Source: an uncultured Sutterella sp.
GTDB lineage: Bacteria; Pseudomonadota; Gammaproteobacteria; Burkholderiales; Burkholderiaceae_F
DNA: 7,423 bases
Assembly: GCA_902477615.1 (NCBI GenBank)
Contig: CABSHY010000057.1
Coordinates: 1-7,423 of the forward strand
Direction: 5' to 3'
The notes below the pieces were generated by a model. The model was not told where the DNA came from, did not search any database, and worked only from the letters and a program-made list of their open reading frames with translations. Positions 1 through 7,352 of the stretch are shown here, piece by piece (position 1 is the first letter of the stretch; the number at the start of each line of letters is the position of its first letter). A program made the translations under genes and the position numbers.

Positions 1-30
1 TCAGACAATACCTGTTAGCGTAATGCATCG

Positions 31-288
31 GTGGTAAAGCAAACGATCGTGATTTTGTGGGTTGTGGGGCCAATCTCGATTGCGCTTTTGATGGCTTTCT
101 TTGATGCAAGTTTTAATACGACGAGTGCGATTCGAACGACCTTCTACGCATTGGTTTGGACGCTTTACTTCTTATTCTCTAAGCGTGTTGCCTGCACTTA
201 TGGCACAAAGGCCGTGGACTCCTATGTGAAGTTAGCGCTTCAAATGGCTGCGGCTCAGAAAGAGCAATCTAAGCGTAACTCTAATTAA
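31..288 (+). CDS. Small two-helix membrane protein, unknown function
   Basis: This 85-residue protein is not one I recognise. Two hydrophobic stretches are visible, at about residues 5-24 and 38-50. The second is followed by a basic Lys-Arg pair, and the tail of about 35 residues is hydrophilic and ends in a Lys/Arg/Gln/Asn-rich stretch. It is therefore probably an inner-membrane hairpin protein with a cytoplasmic tail. The start is a GTG at position 31; the same frame is closed by a TAG at 16-18, so the gene cannot begin further upstream. No good ribosome binding site precedes the GTG. The first ATG is at position 91, which would remove most of the first helix, so GTG is preferred. The stop lies 19 bases before the SNF2 gene on the same strand, which suggests cotranscription. 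Its GC (about 43-52% in sampled rows) is higher than in the N-terminal half of the SNF2 gene. Confidence 0.6.
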   Translation: MVKQTIVILWVVGPISIALLMAFFDASFNTTSAIRTTFYALVWTLYFLFSKRVACTYGTKAVDSYVKLALQMAAAQKEQSKRNSN

Positions 289-307
289 TTTTTTAACAAA
301 TAGACTC

Positions 308-3300
308 ATGAATCTTCAAACTGCACTGGCCCTAGAGCCAAATTATCGCTTGGCATTTTTTGCTGCTGTTTTTGCTCCGTCGGAAATGTTTTCTGCAAAT
401 CAATTTTTCGCTTATTGCAAACAAAAGATTACACTGAAAGCTCAGCGAAAATTTAATGATGATATTAGTTCGTTTTTTACCGATTACCCCGTTGGTGACT
501 ATTGGATTAACAGGTTTTCTACCCCAAGTGTTTTCTTTCGGTGTTGTCAATCGATTACAGAGAGTGAAATTTCCACTTTGGAACGCTTTCATAACGCATC
601 GGGTTTGCATCACACAGGCAAGAACAATATCTACCAACATTATTGGAATTTTATCCGTGGGATTAAGGCTCATTTTAAAGGTCAAGAGGTTAACACTGAC
701 GACTTAAGAGAAATTTTTGATCAAGCAAGATTTTTGATTGAAAAGCGGTGGTTACATTACTTAGATTTTTTTGTTAAAAATGAAGACTACCATTGGTTGG
801 CGCAATTTAATGATGGCGATAATATTCGGCTAATTTGGAGTGAGTTTCTTGAACAGTATTCCATTTGCCAGAGAATCGGCACCATCGACAGTGTACGAAA
901 ATTTTTTGAATCTTCCTCGGCAGCAACTAATGTTTTAGATATTGAGGAGGTTAAGAATTGGTTTATTTTGAATTGTGACTTTATTTATAAAGGTTTCGAT
1001 GAAAAGGCTTTACAGAGTTTATCTACAAAGTACCCGTATTATTACACGTATTACGCACTGTATTTAATGAAGCAAGGGCGACATGCTGAAGCGTTAGCAA
1101 GCATGGAGCAAGAACTCAAATTATTTGGGAATAAGCGTTTGTTTAATCAAAGCTTCACCAATTTAATCTACGCTATCTGCTTGTTTAATAATCGTTCCAA
1201 TCCGAAAATCTATAAGCGAATGGAAGGCTTTGCCAACCGAAATTTAAAAGGTGTTGGTCAGGAACTTATCAAAGTTATTTGTCACGTTGGAACAAATCGT
1301 GATGTTCTAACTTATGATCCGTCAGTCTGTAGCGAGGATTCAGATTTTCAAAATCTCAGAGCGATTGTTTACTGTTATTTTGGAATTTTCAATTACTCTA
1401 TGAGAGAGGAAACTCTGGAGGTTGGTAAGGATATTGCAACGAACTTTATGAAATTCTTAGTTGCTTGCGTTGTAAAAAAAGAGGCAGTGATTAACGAGCT
1501 TAAAGAATCGTTCAATTTTCCGGATATCTTACCCACTTTCACACCCATTGCGCCATGGGAGCGAGCACTCGATCGTTTGTTGCAATCTCCGATCTTAAAT
1601 CAAAAGCCTGTAACCTCAAACGCTGACGTCGCAAATCAAGAACGTGTTATTTATTGGGTTGATATGAATAATCTGGAGGTTCAACCTAGATTAATTAAGT
1701 CAAAAAACGGTATTGAATGGTCTAAGGGACGAAGCATTTCGTTGTTAACATTTTCGGAGGGAAATTTTTCCAATAACGTAACCCCACAAGATCTTCGAGT
1801 CATTAAAACGATGCGTCAATCCAGCGCTCATTCTTTTGATTTGGGCGGTGTAAGGACACTTTACGAGTTGATTGGTCATCCGTATGTATATCGTCTTGAC
1901 CAACCGGATCAAGAGGTCAGAGTCGTAGAAGTTCCACTTCAACTTGAAGTAAAGAAAAATTCTAAGGGATGGCAAATAACCCATAATGTACCTCAATTAA
2001 AACATTTTGAGGAATTCCAACTCGTTGGAGTTCACGGTAATGTGATTAGTATTCTCAGACTTAAAGAGGAACAATATGAACTTATCCAAACGTTAACCTC
2101 TGTTGATACCTTCCCGGAAAACTCAGAGTCAAAGTTAACTCAGGTTGTTGGGAAATTGTCTCGCCAGATGATGGTAATGGGGGAGCTTGTTGAAAATACT
2201 AACACCTTAAATAAAGTTAAGGGTGACACTGACATCACATTCCAGTTCTCTCCGAGAGACAACGATCTTTTTGCTATTCAAGCAATGGTTTGCCCATTAG
2301 ATCAGTCTGCACTGACATGCGAACCAGGCAATGGACTTGAATACATCGGAACGCAAGTTAACGGTGTAGGAGTTCAAGTTCAACGGGACTTAAAGAAAGA
2401 GAAGGAGCACATGTCGGCTTTAGCGGCCATCTTGTCAGAATTCGATGAATCTCTCGTTAAACAAAATTTCTGGAATGTAGATACTTTAGGGTGTTTGAGA
2501 TTTTTGGAAGTCTTAAGAGATGCCCCTCATATAAAAATTGTTTGGCCGGAAGGCGTGCGGATGAAGGTGTCTTACCCTCGACTTTCAGCCAGCAATATCC
2601 ACATGAGTCTTCATCGAATGAACCAATGGTTTGAAGTTGCAGGGCATATTAATATTGATGGGAAAACGCAAATGTCCATCGCTGAACTCTTAGCAAAAGT
2701 TCGAGAGTCTAAAGGACAGTACATTCCGTTGGACAATGATGAATATTTAGCGGTGACAGATAATTTACGCAAACATCTATCGGCTCTTGAAAACGTAGTT
2801 AACTCAAATAAGAAGGCATCAACGATTTCAGTTTACAACAGTGGCATTGTTCATGAACTTGAAAAGTCCGGTGTTGAGATTGAGGCCGAAACTGGTTGGC
2901 GAGACCTTGTTGAAAAAATCAACCAAGCGCAAAATTTCACCCCAGTCGTTCCCAAAAATTTAGCTGCAGAGTTGCGCGACTATCAAGTTGATGGTTTTGA
3001 TTGGCTTATGCGGCTATCTCAATGGGGCGCCGGCGGATGCCTATCAGATGATATGGGGCTGGGGAAAACGCTTCAAACAATCGCCATGCTTTTAGCTCGT
3101 GCCAATCAAGGCCCTGCCTTGGTAGTGGTACCTACCTCGGTTTTGTACAATTGGTGTTCAGAATTGGCTCGTTTTGCACCAAGCCTCAATATTAAGGTGA
3201 TGAAACTCGCAGATAGAGAAAATTTGATTAAAGAAGCAAAAAACAATGATGTGGTTTTAGTGACTTATGGCGTTTTGGTTTCTGAGGAAGAATTGATGAG

Positions 3301-4330
3301 CCAGAAAAACTGGTCAACGGTAGTTCTTGATGAAGCTCATGTAATTAAAAATCGTGATACCAAGATGGCAAAGGCTTGCCGAAGCCTTCAAGCAGATTTC
3401 AGAGTCTTACTAACAGGAACGCCGATTCAAAATAATCTGAGTGAAATTTGGAGCCTTTTTGAATTTGCCAATCCTGGTTTATTGGGAACGTTTAAGCAGT
3501 TTACCAATCGATTCATTGTGCCGATTGAGCGTGATCAAAATAAAGATACACAACGTTTGTTAAAACGCATTTTATCGCCTTTTATTTTGAGACGAACCAA
3601 GTCGGAAGTGCTCGATGAATTGCCTCAAAAAACGGATGTCACGATTAAAATTCAATTAAGTGAAAAAGAACGCGCTCTTTACGAACATTTGAGATTAGAG
3701 ACGACCACTAGTTTAGATTTGGGCGAGATTAATCCCATTCAAGCTTTGTCTGCGTTAACAAAATTGCGACAAGCGGCATGCCACCCTAAATTGGTTGATT
3801 CAAAGCTTAACATTGAATCCTCAAAGACCGAGCGCTTTTTAGAGTTGGTTGAAGACCTTCAAGGAAACAACCACCGTGCCTTGGTTTTTAGTCAATTTAC
3901 TTCGCACTTAGATTTGATTAAAAAGGAGCTCGATGCTAAGGGTATTTCTTACCTTTACTTAGATGGTTCAATGTCTGCAAATGAACGATTACGATTGGTT
4001 GATAACTTCCAAAATGGTAATCAATTGCTCTTTTTGATTAGCTTGAAAGCGGGTGGGACGGGCCTGAATTTGACGGCTGCCGACTACGTAATTCATTTGG
4101 ATCCGTGGTGGAATCCCGCGATTGAAAGCCAAGCCTCAGATCGTGCCTATCGAATTGGGCAACAAAGGCCTGTGACGATTTATCGATTAATTGCTGAAAA
4201 TACGGTTGAAGAACGTATTATTGAATTGCACAAAACGAAGAAGTCGCTAGCGGATGCTTTAATGGAAGGCGCTGATATGGCTAATAAGTTGAGTAAGGAC
4301 GAAATCTTAAAACTCTTAACGATGGCTTAA
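308..4330 (+). CDS. SNF2-family DEAH-box ATPase/helicase with long N-terminal arm
   Basis: A 1340-residue Swi2/Snf2 ATPase of the bacterial HepA/RapA-like group (COG0553 type). Such proteins use ATP to translocate on double-stranded DNA and remodel bound protein complexes, usually without strand separation. The motor occupies about residues 885-1330 and looks complete: Q-motif region around Gln893, Walker A DDMGLGKT at 914-921 (Lys920), DEAH at 1008-1011, LTGTP at 1034-1039 region, motif IV from Arg1190, AGGTGLNL at 1248-1255, DPWWNP at 1265-1270 and motif VI QASDRAYRIGQ at 1275-1285. Residues about 765-835 resemble the bacterial SNF2-associated region, with the pattern IPLDNDEYLAVTDNLRKHL. 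Residues about 240-275 look like a single TPR-like helical pair. The first 480 residues are otherwise unrecognised, and I see no Cys/His SWIM or other zinc cluster. ATG 308 follows the upstream stop by 19 bases but has only a weak ribosome binding site. The biological role (transcription, repair or defence) cannot be told from sequence. The N-terminal half is notably AT-rich (27-38% GC in several sampled rows). Confidence 0.95.
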   Translation: MNLQTALALEPNYRLAFFAAVFAPSEMFSANQFFAYCKQKITLKAQRKFNDDISSFFTDYPVGDYWINRFSTPSVFFRCCQSITESEISTLERFHNASGLHHTGKNNIYQHYWNFIRGIKAHFKGQEVNTDDLREIFDQARFLIEKRWLHYLDFFVKNEDYHWLAQFNDGDNIRLIWSEFLEQYSICQRIGTIDSVRKFFESSSAATNVLDIEEVKNWFILNCDFIYKGFDEKALQSLSTKYPYYYTYYALYLMKQGRHAEALASMEQELKLFGNKRLFNQSFTNLIYAICLFNNRSNPKIYKRMEGFANRNLKGVGQELIKVICHVGTNRDVLTYDPSVCSEDSDFQNLRAIVYCYFGIFNYSMREETLEVGKDIATNFMKFLVACVVKKEAVINELKESFNFPDILPTFTPIAPWERALDRLLQSPILNQKPVTSNADVANQERVIYWVDMNNLEVQPRLIKSKNGIEWSKGRSISLLTFSEGNFSNNVTPQDLRVIKTMRQSSAHSFDLGGVRTLYELIGHPYVYRLDQPDQEVRVVEVPLQLEVKKNSKGWQITHNVPQLKHFEEFQLVGVHGNVISILRLKEEQYELIQTLTSVDTFPENSESKLTQVVGKLSRQMMVMGELVENTNTLNKVKGDTDITFQFSPRDNDLFAIQAMVCPLDQSALTCEPGNGLEYIGTQVNGVGVQVQRDLKKEKEHMSALAAILSEFDESLVKQNFWNVDTLGCLRFLEVLRDAPHIKIVWPEGVRMKVSYPRLSASNIHMSLHRMNQWFEVAGHINIDGKTQMSIAELLAKVRESKGQYIPLDNDEYLAVTDNLRKHLSALENVVNSNKKASTISVYNSGIVHELEKSGVEIEAETGWRDLVEKINQAQNFTPVVPKNLAAELRDYQVDGFDWLMRLSQWGAGGCLSDDMGLGKTLQTIAMLLARANQGPALVVVPTSVLYNWCSELARFAPSLNIKVMKLADRENLIKEAKNNDVVLVTYGVLVSEEELMSQKNWSTVVLDEAHVIKNRDTKMAKACRSLQADFRVLLTGTPIQNNLSEIWSLFEFANPGLLGTFKQFTNRFIVPIERDQNKDTQRLLKRILSPFILRRTKSEVLDELPQKTDVTIKIQLSEKERALYEHLRLETTTSLDLGEINPIQALSALTKLRQAACHPKLVDSKLNIESSKTERFLELVEDLQGNNHRALVFSQFTSHLDLIKKELDAKGISYLYLDGSMSANERLRLVDNFQNGNQLLFLISLKAGGTGLNLTAADYVIHLDPWWNPAIESQASDRAYRIGQQRPVTIYRLIAENTVEERIIELHKTKKSLADALMEGADMANKLSKDEILKLLTMA

Positions 4331-4379
4331 CAAAGGACTTGAAGATCAATGTTAAGCAGTCAGGTGTACTCAATCGATT

Positions 4380-4433
4380 AGTAGTTACCAAGGCAGTACA
4401 TGAATTTGTTTTGTGTACTGCCTTGACACTACT
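4380..4433. terminator. Long hairpin between convergent genes, probable terminator
   Basis: A perfect 12-bp stem, CAAGGCAGTACA at 4389-4400 pairing with TGTACTGCCTTG at 4414-4425, encloses a 13-base loop. An outer 6-bp stem (4380-4385 with 4428-4433) extends it across a small internal loop. On the + strand the right arm runs into a short T run (4433-4436), so it could end the SNF2 transcript. On the - strand the equivalent T run is lacking, so any effect on the Fic transcript would be weaker. Its position between two converging stop codons supports a termination role. A regulatory small RNA or a remnant of a mobile-element end cannot be excluded. Confidence 0.6.
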
Positions 4434-4481
4434 TTTAAAATTCAAAATTACGGAAGACTTTTCTAGGGTTGCATCGCACAA

Positions 4482-5315
4482 TCATTGCTCTTTCTGAGAC
4501 TGAATTGATTCGTTAGCAAGTTGTTGAGCACGCAGTTGTTGAGGACTTTGCCCCAACAGATGTTTAATAGTGTTTTCGTACTCTTCTAGGAAAAGGTTCT
4601 TGTAGAGACTGTAATCCCCGGTCTCATAGTAAGTTACGATTGCATTTAAATAGGGATATACGGCATCTTCTGAAAAGAAAACAGGTGTGATTTTGTTTGC
4701 AACTAAGATAGCCGTTTGCATCAATCGAGCTGTTCGCTTATTGCCATCATGGAAAAATTGTAAATAAGCTAAGTTGCAATGCACGTATACAGCTTGCTCA
4801 AACGGATTTTCGATTGTTAGTGCAACTTTTAAAAGTATGGAAAGTTGATCTTTCAGCGCATACTCATTGTCTAACGGAATATATTCTGAACCTTCAATTG
4901 CAACCGCTTTTCTTCTTACCGTGCCTCGATCTTGATTTCCCAATAAGTTTCCAGACACTTCCGAATGAATCATGCAAAGATAGTGTTCGGTTAAAACTTT
5001 ATCAATTGGTTCGTCTGTCGATAAAGCTACATCAACAAATGCATCACGAAGATTTACAAGCATCTGGGCATCACCCATGGTTTTACCACCTTCGGTAAAA
5101 CCATATTTCAAAAGCATTGTCGCCCCTTTTCGAGAGTACTTATTCCCTTCGATTTTGCTTGAAACGTAAGCATAATCAATGGAGCGTTCTTCAAATGTGC
5201 GATGATCCGCAAGAAATTCTGAAATTGGGTAGGCTTGAGCAAGAGACGTTAGCTTCTCTAGCTCGGAAGAATTAAATATAGGTTTGGAATCCAAAAAGGT
5301 TGCTTGGTATTGCAT
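4482..5315 (-). CDS. Fic-domain protein with Gln in place of the catalytic His
   Basis: A 277-residue Fic-fold protein. Active members transfer AMP or another phosphate-containing group to target hydroxyls through the motif HPFxDGN(G/K)R. Here the motif reads LQFFHDGNKRTAR at residues 185-197: Asp190, Gly191, Asn192, Arg194 and Arg197 are kept, but the catalytic His position is Gln186 and the Pro is Phe187. The N-terminal helix carries SSKIEG at residues 52-57, matching the (S/T)xxxE(G/N) inhibitory motif with Glu56, as in self-inhibited class II Fic proteins. The flap region around residues 131-149 (TVRRKAVAIEGSEYIPLDN) is present. The C-terminal 20 or so residues are Gln-rich. The length is normal for a stand-alone Fic protein. 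The ATG at 5315 has no strong ribosome binding site; a weak promoter-like pair (TTGTCT at 5361-5356, TTTTAT at 5338-5333, 17-base spacing, - strand) lies upstream. No separate antitoxin gene is adjacent. Whether it is inactive or belongs to a Gln-bearing subfamily is open. Confidence 0.9.
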   Translation of the reverse strand: MQYQATFLDSKPIFNSSELEKLTSLAQAYPISEFLADHRTFEERSIDYAYVSSKIEGNKYSRKGATMLLKYGFTEGGKTMGDAQMLVNLRDAFVDVALSTDEPIDKVLTEHYLCMIHSEVSGNLLGNQDRGTVRRKAVAIEGSEYIPLDNEYALKDQLSILLKVALTIENPFEQAVYVHCNLAYLQFFHDGNKRTARLMQTAILVANKITPVFFSEDAVYPYLNAIVTYYETGDYSLYKNLFLEEYENTIKHLLGQSPQQLRAQQLANESIQSQKEQ

Positions 5316-5371
5316 ATGAATCTACTATTTCAATAAAACGGCACTGATTTATCGCAGACAACAATGAGGGG

Positions 5372-5752
5372 TTATTTTTTGCTAGCTTCTTCGTCATCAA
5401 GCTCCGGCAACTTGAAAATTAACGGTTGGTATTCACGCTTCGGAGCTTCCATGTAACCCACACAGCGGTAGGTTAAACGAGCCATTGCGCCTTTACTGGT
5501 TTCTTGAGGAGAGCGGGAAATCACTTGCACGGGTTGCATACCACGGTTGGTTTCCAAACAAAAGTTCGTGGCAAGACGGCGGGCTTCTTCACGAATCATC
5601 ATTTCATCTTTCACCCAAGCTTGCATGATTTCCACTTCATAGGTGGTGGCATCAAGTTGACGATGATTTTCAACCACTTCATTTGAGATGTTGGCACAAC
5701 CCGTTAACCCTAAGGCTAAGAGGCCAGCTAAGCTTAAAGACACTAAACGCAT
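5372..5752 (-). CDS. Small outer-membrane-type lipoprotein, unknown function
   Basis: A 126-residue protein beginning with a classic lipoprotein signal: basic Arg2, a hydrophobic core, and lipobox LTGC with Cys19 as the lipidated residue. Ala20 follows, with no Asp at +2, so sorting to the outer membrane is expected in a Gram-negative cell. The mature part is about 107 residues, mostly polar, with two further cysteines (Cys65 and Cys97) that could form a periplasmic disulfide, and an acidic C-terminus. I do not recognise the family. The reading frame stays open up to 5881, but the ATG at 5752 is the right start: it gives the signal peptide directly, has a ribosome binding site (GAAAGG, 5765-5760, 7 bases away), and avoids overlapping the ATPase gene that ends at 5790. 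It lies 37 bases after that gene on the same strand. GC is about 48% in a sampled row, above the neighbouring Fic gene. Confidence 0.85.
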   Translation of the reverse strand: MRLVSLSLAGLLALGLTGCANISNEVVENHRQLDATTYEVEIMQAWVKDEMMIREEARRLATNFCLETNRGMQPVQVISRSPQETSKGAMARLTYRCVGYMEAPKREYQPLIFKLPELDDEEASKK

Positions 5753-5759
5753 GATGTAA

Positions 5760-5765
5760 CCTTTC
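5760..5765 (-). promoter_or_regulatory. Ribosome binding site of the lipoprotein gene
   Basis: GAAAGG on the - strand lies 7 bases before the ATG at 5752. This decides the lipoprotein start against the longer open frame that begins at 5881 inside the ATPase gene. Confidence 0.65.
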
Positions 5766-5789
5766 AAAAAATCAATGCTTGTATTGTAC

Positions 5790-6968
5790 TCAAAGACGCG
5801 TGGCGCTGACGAGCGGAAAGTCGGACGTTTCTCGCATGACAGAGCCATCGGTAATAAAAACGTTGTCCGTGCACATCTCATTCATTCGACGCAACACATC
5901 CATGTGGCGAAGCTGTTCGGGAATCGGACGAGCCTTCTCGGACAAGAACCCAACGGGCATATAACCCTTAGGGGTTTTGAGGAGCAACTCAACGTGCTTT
6001 TTCGCCGTATCGCGATAAAAGTAAAGGGGAGAGGCTTCGCCCCAAGCGGCATAGCCCTTGGCGATTTCTGAGGCAACAAAGCCCGCGAGAATCTTATCGT
6101 AGTCTTCAGAGGCCAAGAGCTCATCAGCACTACCGATATTGAGTAAATGACATAAGAGTCCCGTATCGGTAAAGACCATCTTGCCACGCTTGACTTGACG
6201 ACGTTGGGCAAGTTTTAAAGAGGGAACTTCCATCAAAACGCCACAATCAATTAAAAACTGTGTCCAATAAATGGCCGTGGCATAGCTGATACGACAGTCT
6301 TTTGCCAAACGACTGTGATTGATCTCTTGCATGTTGTTGTGCGCCAAGGCTTTCAAATACAACAAAAAGAGATCAACTTTCGCAACCTTCATTACTCCCA
6401 TCACTGTTTCTTGGAAAAACGTAGAGAGCCATTGATCATAAAAGGCTCGAGTGCTTTGACTGGGTGTCGGACGAGGCATAAAGCCATGACGAACCGTCTC
6501 AAAAAAGAGCGATTGCGGGTATGTGATCGTGAGCGGCACGACACCTGTTGATGCAAAAGGTTCTGCCGTTTGACCTTGAAGCTCTCGTTGACTAAAGGGC
6601 ATTAAGTGATAAACACGAAGGTTATGCGATTTTTTAAGCGTCGCTTTAACCTCTTCGGGGAGGTTACCCACTAAGACGATACGGCGAGTTTCATCAAAAA
6701 CGGGGAGTGCTTGAAGCACCTGCGTTGCTAATTCAATACGGTCAATTAAGAGTTTTTTCCCGTGAAGCTCAAAAAAGTCATCCGGGTGACTGGTTGCTAA
6801 GCTTCGCGATTGAATATCGGATAAATCAACGTAAGCAAAATCAGAAAACTGCGCTTTGGCTAAAGTGGTTTTACCCACCTTGGGCAACCCCTCAATCAAA
6901 ATCAAAGGATAGTCTTCGGCTTCTAAGGAAAGCGTGGATTGTAGGGTTCGGGGAGTGATGGCTGACAT
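5790..6968 (-). CDS. AAA ATPase with DUF4143-type C-terminal region, divergent active site
   Basis: A 392-residue protein of the AAA_14 plus DUF4143 architecture, a widespread bacterial family of unknown physiological role. Walker A is intact: GLPKVGKTT, residues 27-35, with Lys33. The Walker B region reads KKLLIDRIELA (71-81): Asp76 is kept, but the usual following Glu is Arg77. The sensor stretch that is normally TGS reads VGN (100-102), and the PFSQREL segment (124-130) matches the family's PLSFxEL. The DUF4143 part follows, with a winged-helix-like segment (about 215-245; NHSRLAKDCRIS) and TDTGLLCHLL (267-276). The C-terminal nuclease-like section has YFYRD (316-320), but the usual EVD is HVE (325-327) and the usual EvK segment is altered (around 338-345), so nuclease-type residues look lost. 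The ATG at 6968 is 33 bases after the upstream gene and has only a weak ribosome binding site. GC (43-55% in sampled rows) is higher than in the SNF2 and Fic genes. It could be a nucleotide-binding regulator rather than an efficient ATPase. Confidence 0.85.
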   Translation of the reverse strand: MSAITPRTLQSTLSLEAEDYPLILIEGLPKVGKTTLAKAQFSDFAYVDLSDIQSRSLATSHPDDFFELHGKKLLIDRIELATQVLQALPVFDETRRIVLVGNLPEEVKATLKKSHNLRVYHLMPFSQRELQGQTAEPFASTGVVPLTITYPQSLFFETVRHGFMPRPTPSQSTRAFYDQWLSTFFQETVMGVMKVAKVDLFLLYLKALAHNNMQEINHSRLAKDCRISYATAIYWTQFLIDCGVLMEVPSLKLAQRRQVKRGKMVFTDTGLLCHLLNIGSADELLASEDYDKILAGFVASEIAKGYAAWGEASPLYFYRDTAKKHVELLLKTPKGYMPVGFLSEKARPIPEQLRHMDVLRRMNEMCTDNVFITDGSVMRETSDFPLVSATRL

Positions 6969-7001
6969 GATGCGTATAAATTAAAAATAACATTTCAAAT
7001 T

Positions 7002-7352
7002 TTACACACTTTGTTGTCCAACTTCTTTTGCTTTTGCGTTATCTTTGAGCTCTTTAAGCTCGGCAATTCTTTTCCGATCGAGAAAGTGCGTTGCGTATTG
7101 ATTTTCAATAGATTGCTGTCCGCTTTTCGAAAAACGTAAGGCGCTCGGTCCGCTTTTCTTGCCCGAACGATTGTAAGACGTTAACGAAGGAGTGAGATTG
7201 GATTGCCGAGCGCGTACTCGGATTTCTTTCAAAACAAGAGCAAGCTTACTGAGGTTGGCGTTACAGACTTGCTCCAGGTACGCGACTTTGCCGTTTCGCC
7301 AATTGTTGTAGTTTTGTTTTGAGAGAATACCAATATCCATTAAGACATCCAC
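7002..7352 (-). CDS. Conserved small protein of unknown function, 5' end uncertain
   Basis: The visible 116-residue product has the pattern WRNGKVAYLEQV (18-29), NLSKL (33-37), LTPSLTSY (53-60) and LRFSKSG with a downstream IENQYATHF (72-78, 82-90). I associate the WRxGxxxYLE, NLSK and RFSKSG...YATH signature with a family of conserved hypothetical bacterial proteins; no function is known to me and no catalytic site is evident. It is hydrophilic and basic, so probably cytoplasmic. GTG at 7352 is the only standard start left in frame, with ATG 7340 as a shorter choice, but the frame stays open upstream to a TGA at 7418-7416 and upstream residues (for example GYATV just before the GTG) look like continuing protein. 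The true N-terminus is therefore probably further upstream and has been cut off by the inverted repeat at the window edge. It is 33 bases ahead of the ATPase gene on the same strand. Confidence 0.7.
   Translation of the reverse strand: MDVLMDIGILSKQNYNNWRNGKVAYLEQVCNANLSKLALVLKEIRVRARQSNLTPSLTSYNRSGKKSGPSALRFSKSGQQSIENQYATHFLDRKRIAELKELKDNAKAKEVGQQSV

Noticed and set aside
1..37. Tail of an upstream + strand gene
   Set aside because: All three + frames close within 37 bases (stops at 16-18, 21-23 and 35-37), so the ending frame of any upstream gene cannot be chosen and no product can be named.
4281..4481. 66-codon open frame on the - strand
   Set aside because: It runs through the SNF2 3' end and the hairpin, has no ribosome binding site or recognisable protein features, and looks like chance.
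5753..5881. Longer lipoprotein start at 5881
   Set aside because: It would overlap the end of the ATPase gene by about 90 bases and bury the signal peptide inside the protein; the ATG at 5752 has a ribosome binding site and begins the signal sequence.
5775..6071. 98-codon open frame on the + strand opposite the ATPase gene
   Set aside because: It is a shadow of the well-supported ATPase gene, with no domain or start signal of its own.
6969..7001. Promoter in the AT-rich gap before the ATPase gene
   Set aside because: TTGAAA and TATACG-like hexamers are present on the - strand but only about 14 bases apart, too close for a standard promoter; cotranscription with the upstream gene is as likely.
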